From an uncultured Lachnospiraceae bacterium (GTDB lineage: Bacteria > Bacillota > Clostridia > Lachnospirales > Lachnospiraceae): a stretch of DNA of 64,000 nucleotides. The stretch is from assembly GCA_910587635.1 (NCBI GenBank), contig CAJUNB010000037.1, forward strand, positions 24,570-88,569, given 5' to 3'. Under the pieces are notes generated by a model. It did not search any database. It saw only the letters and a list, made by a program, of their open reading frames with translations, and was not told where the DNA came from. This document shows, piece by piece, positions 16,738-26,267 of this stretch; position 1 is the first letter of the stretch, and each line of letters begins with the position of its first letter. The translations under genes and the position numbers were made by a program.

Positions 16738-16766
16738 ACTATACTCCAAATTTCTACATCCGTCAA
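16738..16766 (-). promoter_or_regulatory. Sigma-A promoter of the ABC importer operon
   Basis: TTGACG (16761-16766), a 17-nt spacer and TATAGT (16738-16743) on the minus strand, leaving a leader of about 60 nt. No T-box or other aptamer is visible in it. Confidence 0.85.
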
Positions 16767-16791
16767 CTATTTTTCTTTTTCGGCTTATTTA

Positions 16792-17457
16792 TCACCGTTT
16801 TTCCACAATATTGTCTTTGTCCTTATAGATACATCCGGCCGGTACATAGCCTCTCACTCTGGAGAGTGGATATATATTGGTCTCTCTGCCGATCACACTG
16901 CCGGGATTTAATACACTGTTACAGCCCACTTCCACATTGTCTCCCAGCATGGCGCCGAATTTTTTGAGTCCTGTCTCAATATTTCCCTCTTCCGATTTCA
17001 CCACTACCAGCGTCTTATCACTCTTTACATTGGACGTTATAGAGCCGGCACCCATATGCGCCTTAAAACCAAGTATACTGTCCCCCACATAATTGTAATG
17101 AGGTACCTGCACTTTATTAAACAAAATGACATTTTTCAGCTCTGTGGAATTGCCTACCACTGCCCCTTTCCCGACGATGGCGTTTCCCCGGATAAAGGCA
17201 CACTGTCTCACCTCCGCATCCTCATCAATGATAGCCGGACCGTTGATATAGGCAGAAGGGAACACTTTGGCAGATCGGGCAATCCACACATTTTCTCCCC
17301 GTTTTTCATAGATGTCTTCCGGCAGCGAGTTTCCCAGCTTTACGATAAAAGCGCTGATTTTGGGAAGCACTTCCCAGGGATAGGTCAGCCCATCAAATAT
17401 TTCTTTTGCAATCGTCTCTTGTAAATCGTATAAACTCCGAATTGTCAATTTCTCCAT
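16792..17457 (-). CDS. Left-handed beta-helix (hexapeptide repeat) acyltransferase-like protein
   Basis: A 221-residue protein made mostly of hexapeptide repeats that form a left-handed beta-helix, for example VWIARSAKVFPSAYINGPAI and CAFIRGNAIVGKGAVVGN. It resembles the C-terminal domain of GlmU and related UDP-sugar pyrophosphorylase-associated proteins, without the nucleotidyltransferase domain. A catalytic histidine may be that in KVQVPHYNYVGDS, a position matching GlmU-type loops. Substrate unknown; cytosolic. The start has AAGGAAAAGG just upstream and drops six residues of a longer frame. It lies 93 nt downstream of topB on the same strand. Confidence 0.82.
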   Translation of the reverse strand: MEKLTIRSLYDLQETIAKEIFDGLTYPWEVLPKISAFIVKLGNSLPEDIYEKRGENVWIARSAKVFPSAYINGPAIIDEDAEVRQCAFIRGNAIVGKGAVVGNSTELKNVILFNKVQVPHYNYVGDSILGFKAHMGAGSITSNVKSDKTLVVVKSEEGNIETGLKKFGAMLGDNVEVGCNSVLNPGSVIGRETNIYPLSRVRGYVPAGCIYKDKDNIVEKR

Positions 17458-17550
17458 TTTCCTTTTCCTTTCCATTCATTGTCCATATTTTTATTCCGCA
17501 ACACACTTTCCACTTTAGCTTCAAGGCTCCCTCTGTCCTCGATGAGCCTC

Positions 17551-19593
17551 TCATTTACGGGTATAATATTTTGCAGCATTCTCATATTTTCCGTACAGCA
17601 CGCGTCCGCTATCTGCCCCTTTGATCAGGTTGGTACGCCTGGATACGAAATCATCCAGCTTCGCCATATATTCCTGGCTCGTTATCCTGCCATCCGCCAC
17701 CTGGGTCAGTCCCTTTTCCCAGCTCGCCGTCAACGCCGGGTTCAAAAGTGGCCGGATAGAATAATCTACAATTTCATATATCATTTCTCCCATCAGCGTA
17801 GGCGTAATCACCTGTGTCTTTTTATTCAGAGAAAGGTATCCGATATTCACAAGTTTTTTTAAAATCTCCGCTCTCGTGGCAGAAGTACCGATACCGCTCC
17901 CTTTGATCTGCGCCCGCAGTTCTTCCTCTTCAATAAACTGTCCCGCATTTTCCATTGTGAGAATCAAAGTTCCTGAATGATAACGCTTCGGCGGAGTGGT
18001 CTCTCCTTCTTTTATGGAATAGGGCTCTTCTCCTTGGAATACCAGCTCCGTTCCCTTTTTTAGCCTGGGCAGTATTTCCAGAAAGGCAGCGTCTGCAAGT
18101 TCTGTTCCCTGTTCTATTCCGTCTTCCTGTATCTCCTGGCTATTTTTTGTCTGTTCCGGCCTTTTCTTTTTCAAAAAAGAAAGAGATGCCGCTCTCAGAT
18201 ACCCTTCCTGCGTCTGTATTTTAAAACTGGTAAAAAAACGTTCGCTTTTGACTATAGAAGTCAATGTTATTTTTTCATATACAGCCGGCGGGAAGAAAAT
18301 CGATAAAAACCTTCTTACAATCAGTTCATACACATTTGCAGACAGAGTGGAAAGCCCTTTTAAACTGCCAAATCCCTGTCCCGTTGGAATGATCGCATAG
18401 TGGTCCGTGATCTGCTTATCATTGACATATCTCGTTTTGGCCAGCCCCTGATACATCCCTTTTTCCAGCACTTCCGCTGCGATATCCGAAGATCTCTCAT
18501 AAGAACAGAGACCCTTTATATTTTTCGTAATTTCCTTTGTCACTGCCGTAGAAAGCACCCGGGCATCCGTCCTCGGATACGTGGTCAGTTTCTTTTCGTA
18601 CAATTCCTGGGCTATCCGCAATGTCTCGTCCGGGTTGATTTTAAAATATCTGGCACAGTCATTTTGCAGCTCTGCCAGATTATAGAGTAGTGGCGGTTTT
18701 TTTGTCTCTTTTTTCTTCTCTGTTTTTTCCACTGTCAGAGTTTCACTGACCGGATGAGTCAGCATCATAATGAGCTCCTGAGCCGTCTCTTTTTTCAAAA
18801 ATCCGTTTTCTTTATATAACAGAGGAGAATTTTCATACCGGCTCCCCGCTGATACCCTCCATTCTCCTTCAAATCTCCTGCCCCCAAATGCCAGGGAAGC
18901 AACGACCCGGTAGAACGGTGTCTTCACAAACTCCCTGATTTCCCGCTCTCTTTTTACGACAATGCCAAGTACACAGGTCATGACCCGGCCAGCCGATACG
19001 ACAGCCCTATCAACTTTTAAATACTGCCTGATGGAATTGCCGAACTTCAACGTAAGAGCCCTGGAAAAATTGATTCCCATCAGATAGTCTTCTTTCGCCC
19101 GCAAATAGGCGGCCTCACCCAGGTTATCATAGGCCGATAAGTCCTTTGCCTCTCTGATTCCCCTGCGTATCTCTTCTTCTGTCTGGGAATCAATCCAGAC
19201 ACGCTTTTGTGTCTTGCCTGTCACACCCGCCTGTTTTTCCACAAGTCTGTAAATATATTCCCCTTCCCGGCCCGAGTCGGTACATACATAGATTGTCTCC
19301 ACATCCTGTCGTTTCAAAAGACCGCTGACGATGCCAAACTGCTTTTTGACACTGTCTATGACTTCATACTGAAACTCTCTTGGGATAAAAGGAAGAGTGT
19401 CAAAAGACCAGCGTCTGTAACGTTCATCATATTTTTCAGGATAACTCATTGTCACCAGATGGCCTACACACCAGGTAATTACCGCTTCTTCTGACTCCAT
19501 AAAGCCATCCCTGTTTTTCATGCTGTATCCAAGCGCCTTGGCAAACTCTTTCGCCACACTCGGTTTTTCTGCAATAAATAAACTTTTTCCCAT
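17551..19593 (-). CDS. topB: DNA topoisomerase III (type IA)
   Basis: A 680-residue type IA topoisomerase that cuts and passes single strands. It begins with the TOPRIM domain (SLFIAEKPSVAKEFAKAL, then CTDSGREGE with the acidic metal triad) and has the active-site tyrosine in TTYPRTDARVLS near residue 310. The C-terminal zinc fingers typical of topoisomerase I are absent, which fits TopB. The ATG used is four codons inside the longer frame; its GAGG site overlaps the stop codon of the upstream ATPase gene, so the two are translationally coupled. Mobile elements often carry topB, but no conjugation genes are near, and a chromosomal role is likely. Confidence 0.93.
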   Translation of the reverse strand: MGKSLFIAEKPSVAKEFAKALGYSMKNRDGFMESEEAVITWCVGHLVTMSYPEKYDERYRRWSFDTLPFIPREFQYEVIDSVKKQFGIVSGLLKRQDVETIYVCTDSGREGEYIYRLVEKQAGVTGKTQKRVWIDSQTEEEIRRGIREAKDLSAYDNLGEAAYLRAKEDYLMGINFSRALTLKFGNSIRQYLKVDRAVVSAGRVMTCVLGIVVKREREIREFVKTPFYRVVASLAFGGRRFEGEWRVSAGSRYENSPLLYKENGFLKKETAQELIMMLTHPVSETLTVEKTEKKKETKKPPLLYNLAELQNDCARYFKINPDETLRIAQELYEKKLTTYPRTDARVLSTAVTKEITKNIKGLCSYERSSDIAAEVLEKGMYQGLAKTRYVNDKQITDHYAIIPTGQGFGSLKGLSTLSANVYELIVRRFLSIFFPPAVYEKITLTSIVKSERFFTSFKIQTQEGYLRAASLSFLKKKRPEQTKNSQEIQEDGIEQGTELADAAFLEILPRLKKGTELVFQGEEPYSIKEGETTPPKRYHSGTLILTMENAGQFIEEEELRAQIKGSGIGTSATRAEILKKLVNIGYLSLNKKTQVITPTLMGEMIYEIVDYSIRPLLNPALTASWEKGLTQVADGRITSQEYMAKLDDFVSRRTNLIKGADSGRVLYGKYENAAKYYTRK

Positions 19594-19601
19594 AGATATC
19601 C

Positions 19602-20966
19602 TCAAAATGAATCCAGATCGATCAATTCCAGATGTGAATTTACTGCCGCTTCCTGTACCAGCTTTTCTTCAAATCTGGAAAGAGAGAACAGATAAATATA
19701 GTCCGCATCCAGCCGTGCCTTTCTGGAACAGAACATGAGCCACTCATAATCCTCGTAAGGCATTTCCCAGTTTTCCCAACAGCACAGACAGATGATCGTA
19801 TTCTCCTCTTCATCCTGGGCAACGATATCGATATTCCCTACTTTTCCCACCCATTCTCCTGTTTTTGTATAGACAAAAGGCAGTTTTCCTCTTGCATTTA
19901 AATAATCCAGGTATTCCCGACATACCTGAACAAAATAGAAGGTCACAAAATTCCCGAAATCCTGGGCAATATACGCCTCATAAAATTCTTCCGGTGTCAT
20001 TGTCTCCAGATGGCTCATATGGGGATACAGATACCGAAAATAAAAATGCACGAAATGATTCTGTATCCGGTACACCCCTTTCTGGGCATTCTCCCGTCCG
20101 GCCGTGTCATAAGAATACACTTTTTCCACGATTTCCAGTTCCATCAGATTTTTCAGATAGACACTGATTTTCGCCCTGGAAAATCCCGTATGCAGATACA
20201 GATCATTCAGCTTCTGCCTCCCTGACGCCAGCGCTGCCAGAATGGAATGATACACTCCTGTTTCCCGCAGTTCATCTGCTACAAGATGCAGTGCCTCCTC
20301 ATGGAGATAACTGTTTCTGCGCAAAATGTGCCGACATATGTTTTCCTTTACGGACAGTCCCTTTTCAAAATGATCCCAGAGTCCCGGAAAACCTCCAAGA
20401 ATGGCATACATTTCTACCTGTTCCTGTCTTGTATTGTCCGGGAAGCAGCGAACCATATCAAAAAAGCTCTGCCCTTTCATTTTAATAAAACCGGAAATCT
20501 CATAGGCGGCTTCTCCGATTTTCTGTACCATGCTGCTTTCAATCCATCCAATCGAAGTGGAGCTTAAAATTACCATCACAGACTGATTATTCCACTGATT
20601 ATGAACAAACTGAATGAGAGATTCCATAAAATCCCGGCTCTGTTTTACAATATTCTGAAACTCCTCAATCACGATGACCCGTTTCCTTGTCCGTTTTGTA
20701 ATCAATGCAAAGAACAGATCCTGATAGGAGGGGTAGGAAACGAGTGTGGCGCCCTGGCTGTTTAATTCATTTCCCCACAAATACCGCTGTTCTCTCTCTG
20801 AACATGGTCTCGCCTTATAGTAAGATACGGGCTTTTCATAGCTAAATTCCCTCACCAGTTCTGTCATGCCTATATTTTTCTGTCCATACAATACGACAAG
20901 CTGACTTCCCTCTTTTTCATAATAATGATTCAGATACTGCAGCTCATTTCCTTCTTTTCCTGCCAT
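19602..20966 (-). CDS. Degenerate AAA-type ATPase with DUF234-like C-terminal domain
   Basis: A 454-residue protein of the archaeal-type ATPase/DUF234 group. The expected Walker A (GRRRVGKTEL in relatives) reads GQKNIGMTEL, with Met34 in place of the P-loop lysine; Walker B reads VIVIEEF instead of the usual IDEF. A winged-helix region (GFSRAKISVYLKNLMELEIV) follows near residue 270. The C-terminal domain keeps the NIDIVA aspartate, but the ECKW part of the PD-(D/E)xK motif reads CLCCW. ATP hydrolysis and nuclease activity are therefore doubtful. It starts 19 nt after the GGDEF/EAL gene and couples to topB. It may serve as a regulatory or structural partner of one of them. Confidence 0.8.
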   Translation of the reverse strand: MAGKEGNELQYLNHYYEKEGSQLVVLYGQKNIGMTELVREFSYEKPVSYYKARPCSEREQRYLWGNELNSQGATLVSYPSYQDLFFALITKRTRKRVIVIEEFQNIVKQSRDFMESLIQFVHNQWNNQSVMVILSSTSIGWIESSMVQKIGEAAYEISGFIKMKGQSFFDMVRCFPDNTRQEQVEMYAILGGFPGLWDHFEKGLSVKENICRHILRRNSYLHEEALHLVADELRETGVYHSILAALASGRQKLNDLYLHTGFSRAKISVYLKNLMELEIVEKVYSYDTAGRENAQKGVYRIQNHFVHFYFRYLYPHMSHLETMTPEEFYEAYIAQDFGNFVTFYFVQVCREYLDYLNARGKLPFVYTKTGEWVGKVGNIDIVAQDEEENTIICLCCWENWEMPYEDYEWLMFCSRKARLDADYIYLFSLSRFEEKLVQEAAVNSHLELIDLDSF

Positions 20967-20985
20967 ACTTCATACTGCCTCTCCG

Positions 20986-22716
20986 CTATTCCCATATCTG
21001 TTTATCCAAAAGTATTTCCATGGCATCTTCCGGCGCCGGTCTTCCCAGCAGATACCCCTGTACATATTCGCATCCTATCTTTTTCAGGCGGTCCAGCTGG
21101 TTCTGATGCTCTACCCCCTCCGCCATCGTCTCATAGCCGAGCCTGCCCAGCATCGCTATCATCGATTCCACTACGATACCGCCTGCTTCCTCTTTCAGCA
21201 TTCCACCAATCAAGGACTTATCGATCTTTACCGTATGAACCGGCAGTTTCCCAAGACGGGAAAAGCTCAGATAGCCTACTCCGAAATTGTCAACTGCTGT
21301 CTGTACTCCATAGTGCTGTAAGAGTTCCAGTTTCCTCACGACCCGTTCAAAATCATCTGCCAGCACAGACTCCGCTATTTCCAGCTCGATCTCCTCCGGC
21401 TCCACTTCATATTTTCTGATAAGCTCCATCAGATGAGGCACAAAATCATCCTGTGAAAAGTGAACGGAAGAAATGTTCACAGCCATGACGAGGCTGACAC
21501 CAAACTTCTGCTTCCATCCGGCAAGTGTAGATATGGCCTTCTCCAGCACCCATTTTCCAATGCTCACAATCAAACTGCTCTTCTCTGCAATCGGGATGAA
21601 ATCCCCCGGATTCACCATCCTGCCATCTTCGTCCTGCCATCTGATCAGTGCCTCTACTCCCCGGAAACGTTCCTCTGTGTCGTACTGAGGCTGATAAAAC
21701 AAGAGAAATTCTTTTTCAAACACCGCATCATTCAGTTTGTGCTCAATTACAGCGTTCTGTATATAATCATAGATAACCGGTGCGTCAAAATACCGAATGC
21801 CATTCTGACCTTCCCTCTTCTCCCGCAGCATCACAATTTCAGCCCGCTCAATGAGCTCCGATGCCGTCTGCGCCGCCTCCGGATACTCTGCGACACCCAC
21901 ACTGATCGTCACGGAAACCTGACTGTCCGCCAGAATAAAGGGATTGTTCAGCCGTTCCACGAGCTTATGGTACACATGGTCTATCGTTCTCTCTCCATAC
22001 GGGTCATAAATAGCGATACAAAAGGCATCCCCATTCATATGGGCGCATATCATTGTCTTATCCACACAGAACTTCAACAATACTTGTCCGAACTGTCGAA
22101 GCAATTCATCCCCTACAAGAACGCCGCTGCCCGAGTTGATCTTCCGAAAATCGTTCAAATTGATAAAAGCAACTCCAAATATGGCCTTTTCCCGGGAGGC
22201 CTTATCTATCCACTGCTCTATTTCCTGTAAAAACCGATTTCTGTTATACAGTCCTGTCAAACTGTCATAATATGCCAGATATGCCAGATCATTGTTCTGT
22301 TTTCTGAACTTTGAAATATCCCTGAAATACAGGAGTTTTTTTTCCGGCTTTCCGGCATTGTCTTTCATAACATGAGAGTCACACTGGATCCATTGCTCTG
22401 CATCTTTTTTACAAAATTCACAGGTAGCAGAAGATGGGGAATCCCCGTCTTTATCGATATAGAGAACTTCCCGTAATTTCTCTGCATCTTCCTCTTTCAC
22501 ATAAGAAAACAGTTTGGAAACATCGTGAAAACTTTTGATCTGTATATCAAAAAACTGTTCCCAGTTTCCTGTTGCAAAACATATGTCTTCCCCATAGGAA
22601 TAGTAGAGAAAGGCGTCGCCGGAAGCATCTATAAGAGCAACGTATTTTTCACATTCACCACTTACTTTTTGATTGAGTGCTTTCAGCAAATCTATCTGAT
22701 ATTGATATTCATCCAT
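20986..22716 (-). CDS. PAS-GGDEF-EAL protein with altered catalytic residues
   Basis: A 576-residue cytosolic protein of c-di-GMP signalling. Residues about 20-140 look like a PAS sensor (ending LLYFRDISKFRKQNN), 145-310 a GGDEF domain and 320-570 an EAL domain. The GGDEF signature reads NGDAF (228-232), so cyclase activity is unlikely. The EAL domain keeps EAL (355-357), the asparagine of AVNISS, the LEIAES glutamate, VKIDK and AEGVE, but the metal-binding pair of DDFGTG reads DNFGVG (476-477). It could be a weak phosphodiesterase or a c-di-GMP receptor. GGAGG lies 9 nt before the start, five codons inside the longer frame. It is 27 nt downstream of asd. Confidence 0.9.
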   Translation of the reverse strand: MDEYQYQIDLLKALNQKVSGECEKYVALIDASGDAFLYYSYGEDICFATGNWEQFFDIQIKSFHDVSKLFSYVKEEDAEKLREVLYIDKDGDSPSSATCEFCKKDAEQWIQCDSHVMKDNAGKPEKKLLYFRDISKFRKQNNDLAYLAYYDSLTGLYNRNRFLQEIEQWIDKASREKAIFGVAFINLNDFRKINSGSGVLVGDELLRQFGQVLLKFCVDKTMICAHMNGDAFCIAIYDPYGERTIDHVYHKLVERLNNPFILADSQVSVTISVGVAEYPEAAQTASELIERAEIVMLREKREGQNGIRYFDAPVIYDYIQNAVIEHKLNDAVFEKEFLLFYQPQYDTEERFRGVEALIRWQDEDGRMVNPGDFIPIAEKSSLIVSIGKWVLEKAISTLAGWKQKFGVSLVMAVNISSVHFSQDDFVPHLMELIRKYEVEPEEIELEIAESVLADDFERVVRKLELLQHYGVQTAVDNFGVGYLSFSRLGKLPVHTVKIDKSLIGGMLKEEAGGIVVESMIAMLGRLGYETMAEGVEHQNQLDRLKKIGCEYVQGYLLGRPAPEDAMEILLDKQIWE

Positions 22717-22743
22717 AAAGACTTCCTCCAATACACCTGGCTC

Positions 22744-23829
22744 TTACTTCTTCGTAATATACCCTTTGGCTTTCAGCAACTCTGCACAGAGTACGCCACC
22801 ACCTGCCGCACCCCGCACCGTATTATGGGAAAGTCCTATAAATTTCCAGTCATAAACAGTATCTTCCCGAAGTCGTCCAATGGAAATTCCCATTCCCTTT
22901 TCAAAATCCACATCCAGAGCCACCTGAGGTCTGTTGTCCTCTTCCATGTACTGAATAAACTGCTTCGGCGCACTGGGAAGCTCCAGTTCCTGCGGCAGCC
23001 CTTTATATGCCGTCAACTTTTCAATCAACTGTTCTTTTGTCACTTTCTTACGGAATTTGATAAACACAGCCGCTGTATGTCCGTTTAATACCGGCACCCG
23101 GACACACTGACATGTGATAAGCGGACTTTCTGCCGGTTTGATTACACCATTTTCTACTTTTCCCAGTACACGCAACGGTTCTTTTTCAGACTTTTCTTCT
23201 TCTCCACCGATGTAGGGAATGACATTACCTGCCATCTCGGGCCAGTCCTGAAACGTCTTGCCGGCACCGGAGATCGCCTGATAAGTCGTCACAACGATTT
23301 CATAGGGCTCAAATTCTCTCCAGGCAGCGATAGCAGGTGCATAGCTTTGAATAGAGCAATTGGGCTTTACGGCAATAAATCCCCTCGTTGTACCAAGCCT
23401 TTTTTTCTGAAACGAAATCACATCCAGATGGTCGTCATTGACTTCAGGAATCACCATAGGAACGTCCTCTGTCCAGCGATGTGCGCTGTTGTTGGAAACG
23501 ACAGGGGTCTCTGTCTTTGCATATTCTTCTTCTATCTTCTTGATTTCATCCTTTGTCATATCAACGGCACTGAACACAAAATCCACCTGCGCCGCCACCT
23601 GTTCCACTTCGTTGACATTCATAACAACAATATTTTTCACTTTTTCCGGCATGGGCGTATCCATTTTCCATCTTCCCCCCACTGCCTCCTCATAGGTTTT
23701 CCCTGCAGAACGGGGACTTGCCGCAATCGTTGTCACTTCAAACCAGGGATGATCTTCCAACAGAGAAATAAATCTCTGCCCTACCATACCTGTCCCACCT
23801 AAAATACCGACTTTCAATTTTTCATTCAT
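22744..23829 (-). CDS. asd: Aspartate-semialdehyde dehydrogenase
   Basis: Reduces aspartyl phosphate to the semialdehyde that feeds lysine, threonine, methionine and cell-wall diaminopimelate synthesis. The 361-residue protein has the NADP-binding loop GGTGMVGQRF at its start and the catalytic cysteine in VKPNCSIQ near residue 152. The sequence resembles the archaeal/fungal-type branch (SNNSAHRW, FIGLSHNTVRGAAGG) rather than the E. coli type. Normal length. It begins 54 nt after argH and ends 27 nt before the GGDEF/EAL gene, so it appears to sit in one operon with them. Confidence 0.95.
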   Translation of the reverse strand: MNEKLKVGILGGTGMVGQRFISLLEDHPWFEVTTIAASPRSAGKTYEEAVGGRWKMDTPMPEKVKNIVVMNVNEVEQVAAQVDFVFSAVDMTKDEIKKIEEEYAKTETPVVSNNSAHRWTEDVPMVIPEVNDDHLDVISFQKKRLGTTRGFIAVKPNCSIQSYAPAIAAWREFEPYEIVVTTYQAISGAGKTFQDWPEMAGNVIPYIGGEEEKSEKEPLRVLGKVENGVIKPAESPLITCQCVRVPVLNGHTAAVFIKFRKKVTKEQLIEKLTAYKGLPQELELPSAPKQFIQYMEEDNRPQVALDVDFEKGMGISIGRLREDTVYDWKFIGLSHNTVRGAAGGGVLCAELLKAKGYITKK

Positions 23830-23883
23830 ACTTTCTCCTCCAGTGGCACATTATGCCCTTTATTTTTATATAAATGTTTTCGT

Positions 23884-25278
23884 TTATGGCATCTTCTGCC
23901 TGCATTCCTGCAGAAATTTTCTGTAACATTCTATCGCACCCATCATGGCTTCCCTGCCCGGCGCACCTGTCGTCAGCCGTCGTTCCACACAGGCTTTCAG
24001 ACTGATGGCATCGTATACATCTGATTCAAACATGGGGCTGATTGTCTTCAGTTCTTCTATTGTAAGACCATCGATACTTTTTTCTTTCTCAATGCAATAC
24101 AGAACAAGCCGACCGATCACCGTATGGGCATCCCGAAAAGGCATTCCCTTACCCACCAGATAGTCTGCCGCATCAGTGGCGTTGGTAAAGCCCTTCATGG
24201 CGCTCTCTGCCATCACCTCTTTGCGGAATGTCATCGTCCCCAACATGCCTTCAAACAAAAGAAGACAGCCCTTAACCGTATCCATGGCGTCAAAAGTCAG
24301 TTCTTTATCTTCCTGCATATCTTTATTATATGCCAGAGGAAGCCCTTTCATCGTCGTAAGCAGAGACATAAGGGCCCCGTAGACACGTCCGGTCTTTCCT
24401 CTCACAAGTTCTGCAATATCAGGATTTTTTTTCTGGGGCATAATACTGCTGCCGGTAGCATAGGTATCCCCGATTTCCACAAATCCGTATTCATTGCTGT
24501 TCCACAGAATAATTTCCTCACAAAAACGGCTCAAATGCATCATAATCATTGCCGCCGCGGACAAATATTCGATCAGATAATCTCTGTCCGACACGGAATC
24601 CATGCTGTTCCAGGTAGGCCCTTCGAAGCCCAGCAGGCTCGCCGTATAATGCCGGTCCAGAGGATAGGTAGTTCCCGCCAGTGCGCCACTGCCCAGCGGA
24701 CAGTAATTCATACGCCCATAGATATCCCCCATCCGCAGAAAATCCCGTCGAAACATTTCAAAATAAGCACCGAGATGGTGGGCAAGGGTAATCGGCTGCG
24801 CCTTCTGCAAATGGGTAAAACCAGGCATATATGTATCCAGATGTTCTTCCATCATGGAAAGCAGCGTATGCAGCAGTTTTTCCAGCAGTTCTTCCGTTTT
24901 CAATATTTCAATCCGGGTATACAGCTTCATATCCAGCGCAACCTGATCATTTCTGCTCCGGCCCGTATGCAGCTTTTTTCCCGTATCGCCGATCCTCTGG
25001 ATGAGATTCGCCTCTACAAAACTGTGAACATCTTCATACTCTTCTGTGATCGCAAGTTTGCCGCTCTCTACATCTTCTCTGATCTGTGACAATCCTTTTA
25101 CGATGGTATCTTTTTCTTCATTTGTCAATATATTCTGCTTCGCCAGCATAATTACATGAGCAATACTGCCTTCAATATCCTGCGCAAAAAAGCGCCGGTC
25201 AAATGAAATGGACGCATTGAACCGATAGACAAGCTCGTCTGTTTCCTCTGTAAAACGTCCGCCCCAAAGCTGTGCCAT
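23884..25278 (-). CDS. argH: Argininosuccinate lyase
   Basis: Cleaves argininosuccinate to arginine and fumarate, the last step of arginine synthesis. The 464-residue protein begins AQLWGGRFTEETDEL and carries the fumarase/lyase superfamily signature GSSIMPQKKNP near residue 278, with TGRSRNDQVALD near 105. Length is normal. argG, usually adjacent, is not in this window. AGGAGG precedes the ATG. It is the first gene of a five-gene minus-strand run (argH, asd, GGDEF/EAL, ATPase, topB) driven by the promoter at 25321-25349. Confidence 0.96.
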   Translation of the reverse strand: MAQLWGGRFTEETDELVYRFNASISFDRRFFAQDIEGSIAHVIMLAKQNILTNEEKDTIVKGLSQIREDVESGKLAITEEYEDVHSFVEANLIQRIGDTGKKLHTGRSRNDQVALDMKLYTRIEILKTEELLEKLLHTLLSMMEEHLDTYMPGFTHLQKAQPITLAHHLGAYFEMFRRDFLRMGDIYGRMNYCPLGSGALAGTTYPLDRHYTASLLGFEGPTWNSMDSVSDRDYLIEYLSAAAMIMMHLSRFCEEIILWNSNEYGFVEIGDTYATGSSIMPQKKNPDIAELVRGKTGRVYGALMSLLTTMKGLPLAYNKDMQEDKELTFDAMDTVKGCLLLFEGMLGTMTFRKEVMAESAMKGFTNATDAADYLVGKGMPFRDAHTVIGRLVLYCIEKEKSIDGLTIEELKTISPMFESDVYDAISLKACVERRLTTGAPGREAMMGAIECYRKFLQECRQKMP

Positions 25279-25320
25279 AGTTTTCCTCCTGTTATGTATG
25301 ACTAGTTAAATCTGAATTTG

Positions 25321-25349
25321 ATAATAGCACATTTTTTTGGAGCCTGCAA
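25321..25349 (-). promoter_or_regulatory. Sigma-A promoter of the argH operon
   Basis: TTGCAG (25344-25349), a 17-nt spacer and TATTAT (25321-25326) on the minus strand, about 43 nt before the argH start. Confidence 0.75.
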
Positions 25350-25490
25350 TGTCTATTGAACACCCCTGTTAAATTTTTCTGTCGGTCTGAACAGTTTCCA
25401 TTTACAAAAAATGACATATGATAAGATATACCGTTCCGGGCGTTGTCCGGCTTATATATCTGTTACTATATCAATTTCAGGAGTGACGCT

Positions 25491-26267
25491 ATGAATCCTT
25501 ATATTTTACAGCTGCAAAATATCACCTACTCTTATCATAGTCTGACCGGAGAAATACCCGCTCTTTCCGATATCTCTTTCGATGTAAAACAGGGAGAATT
25601 TCTTGCCATCGTCGGCCCAAGCGGCTGCGGCAAATCCACTCTCCTGTCCATCATCGCCAGATTGCTTTCACCGGAGGGCGGCACGATCGTTTTCCAGAAT
25701 CCAAACGGTTCTCTCGAATACCCGAAAACAGGTTATATGTTACAACACGATCATCTGTTGGAATGGCGTACGATTTTTAAAAATGTCACACTCGGCCTTG
25801 AAGTCACCCACCAGGAAACCGTGGAAAATATCACCTATGCCAATAAGCTGCTGTCAGACTATGATCTGTACAAATTCAAAGACAAACATCCGGGAGAACT
25901 GTCCGGCGGCATGCGCCAGAGAGCCGCTCTGATTCGCACTCTCGTTTTGAACCCGGATATTCTCCTGCTGGATGAACCCTTCAGCGCATTGGACTATCAG
26001 ACTCGCCTTTCCGTATCCGGCGACATCGGTAATATCATCCGTACCACCGGAAAAACTGCCATTTTAATTACCCATGACCTGTCAGAAGCAATCAGTCTGG
26101 CCGACCGGGTCATCATCCTATCCGCCCGCCCTGCAACTGTAAAAAAAGAAGTATCCATCCATCTGACAAAACCGGATGATACTCCTCTTGCCGCAAGAAG
26201 CGCGCCTGAATTTCACCACTATTTCAATCTCTTATGGAAGGAGCTTTCCCATGAAAAAAAATCATAG
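25491..26267 (+). CDS. ABC importer ATP-binding protein (nitrate/sulfonate/taurine type)
   Basis: A 258-residue ATPase of the SsuB/TauB/NrtD family. Walker A is GPSGCGKST (near residue 40), the signature LSGGMRQR, Walker B ILLLDEPFSALD, and the H-loop LITHD. AGGAG lies 7 nt before the ATG; the longer frame upstream lacks a site. It overlaps the permease gene by 17 nt. The family imports sulfonates, nitrate, thiamine precursors and the like, and the substrate cannot be told here because no binding protein gene is adjacent. TTTACA at 25401-25406 and a GATAT-type -10 could form its promoter. Confidence 0.9.
   Translation: MNPYILQLQNITYSYHSLTGEIPALSDISFDVKQGEFLAIVGPSGCGKSTLLSIIARLLSPEGGTIVFQNPNGSLEYPKTGYMLQHDHLLEWRTIFKNVTLGLEVTHQETVENITYANKLLSDYDLYKFKDKHPGELSGGMRQRAALIRTLVLNPDILLLDEPFSALDYQTRLSVSGDIGNIIRTTGKTAILITHDLSEAISLADRVIILSARPATVKKEVSIHLTKPDDTPLAARSAPEFHHYFNLLWKELSHEKKS

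Noticed and set aside
17551..19593. topB as evidence of an integrative element
   Set aside because: No relaxase, type IV secretion, integrase or attachment-site pair is seen, and the neighbours are housekeeping genes.
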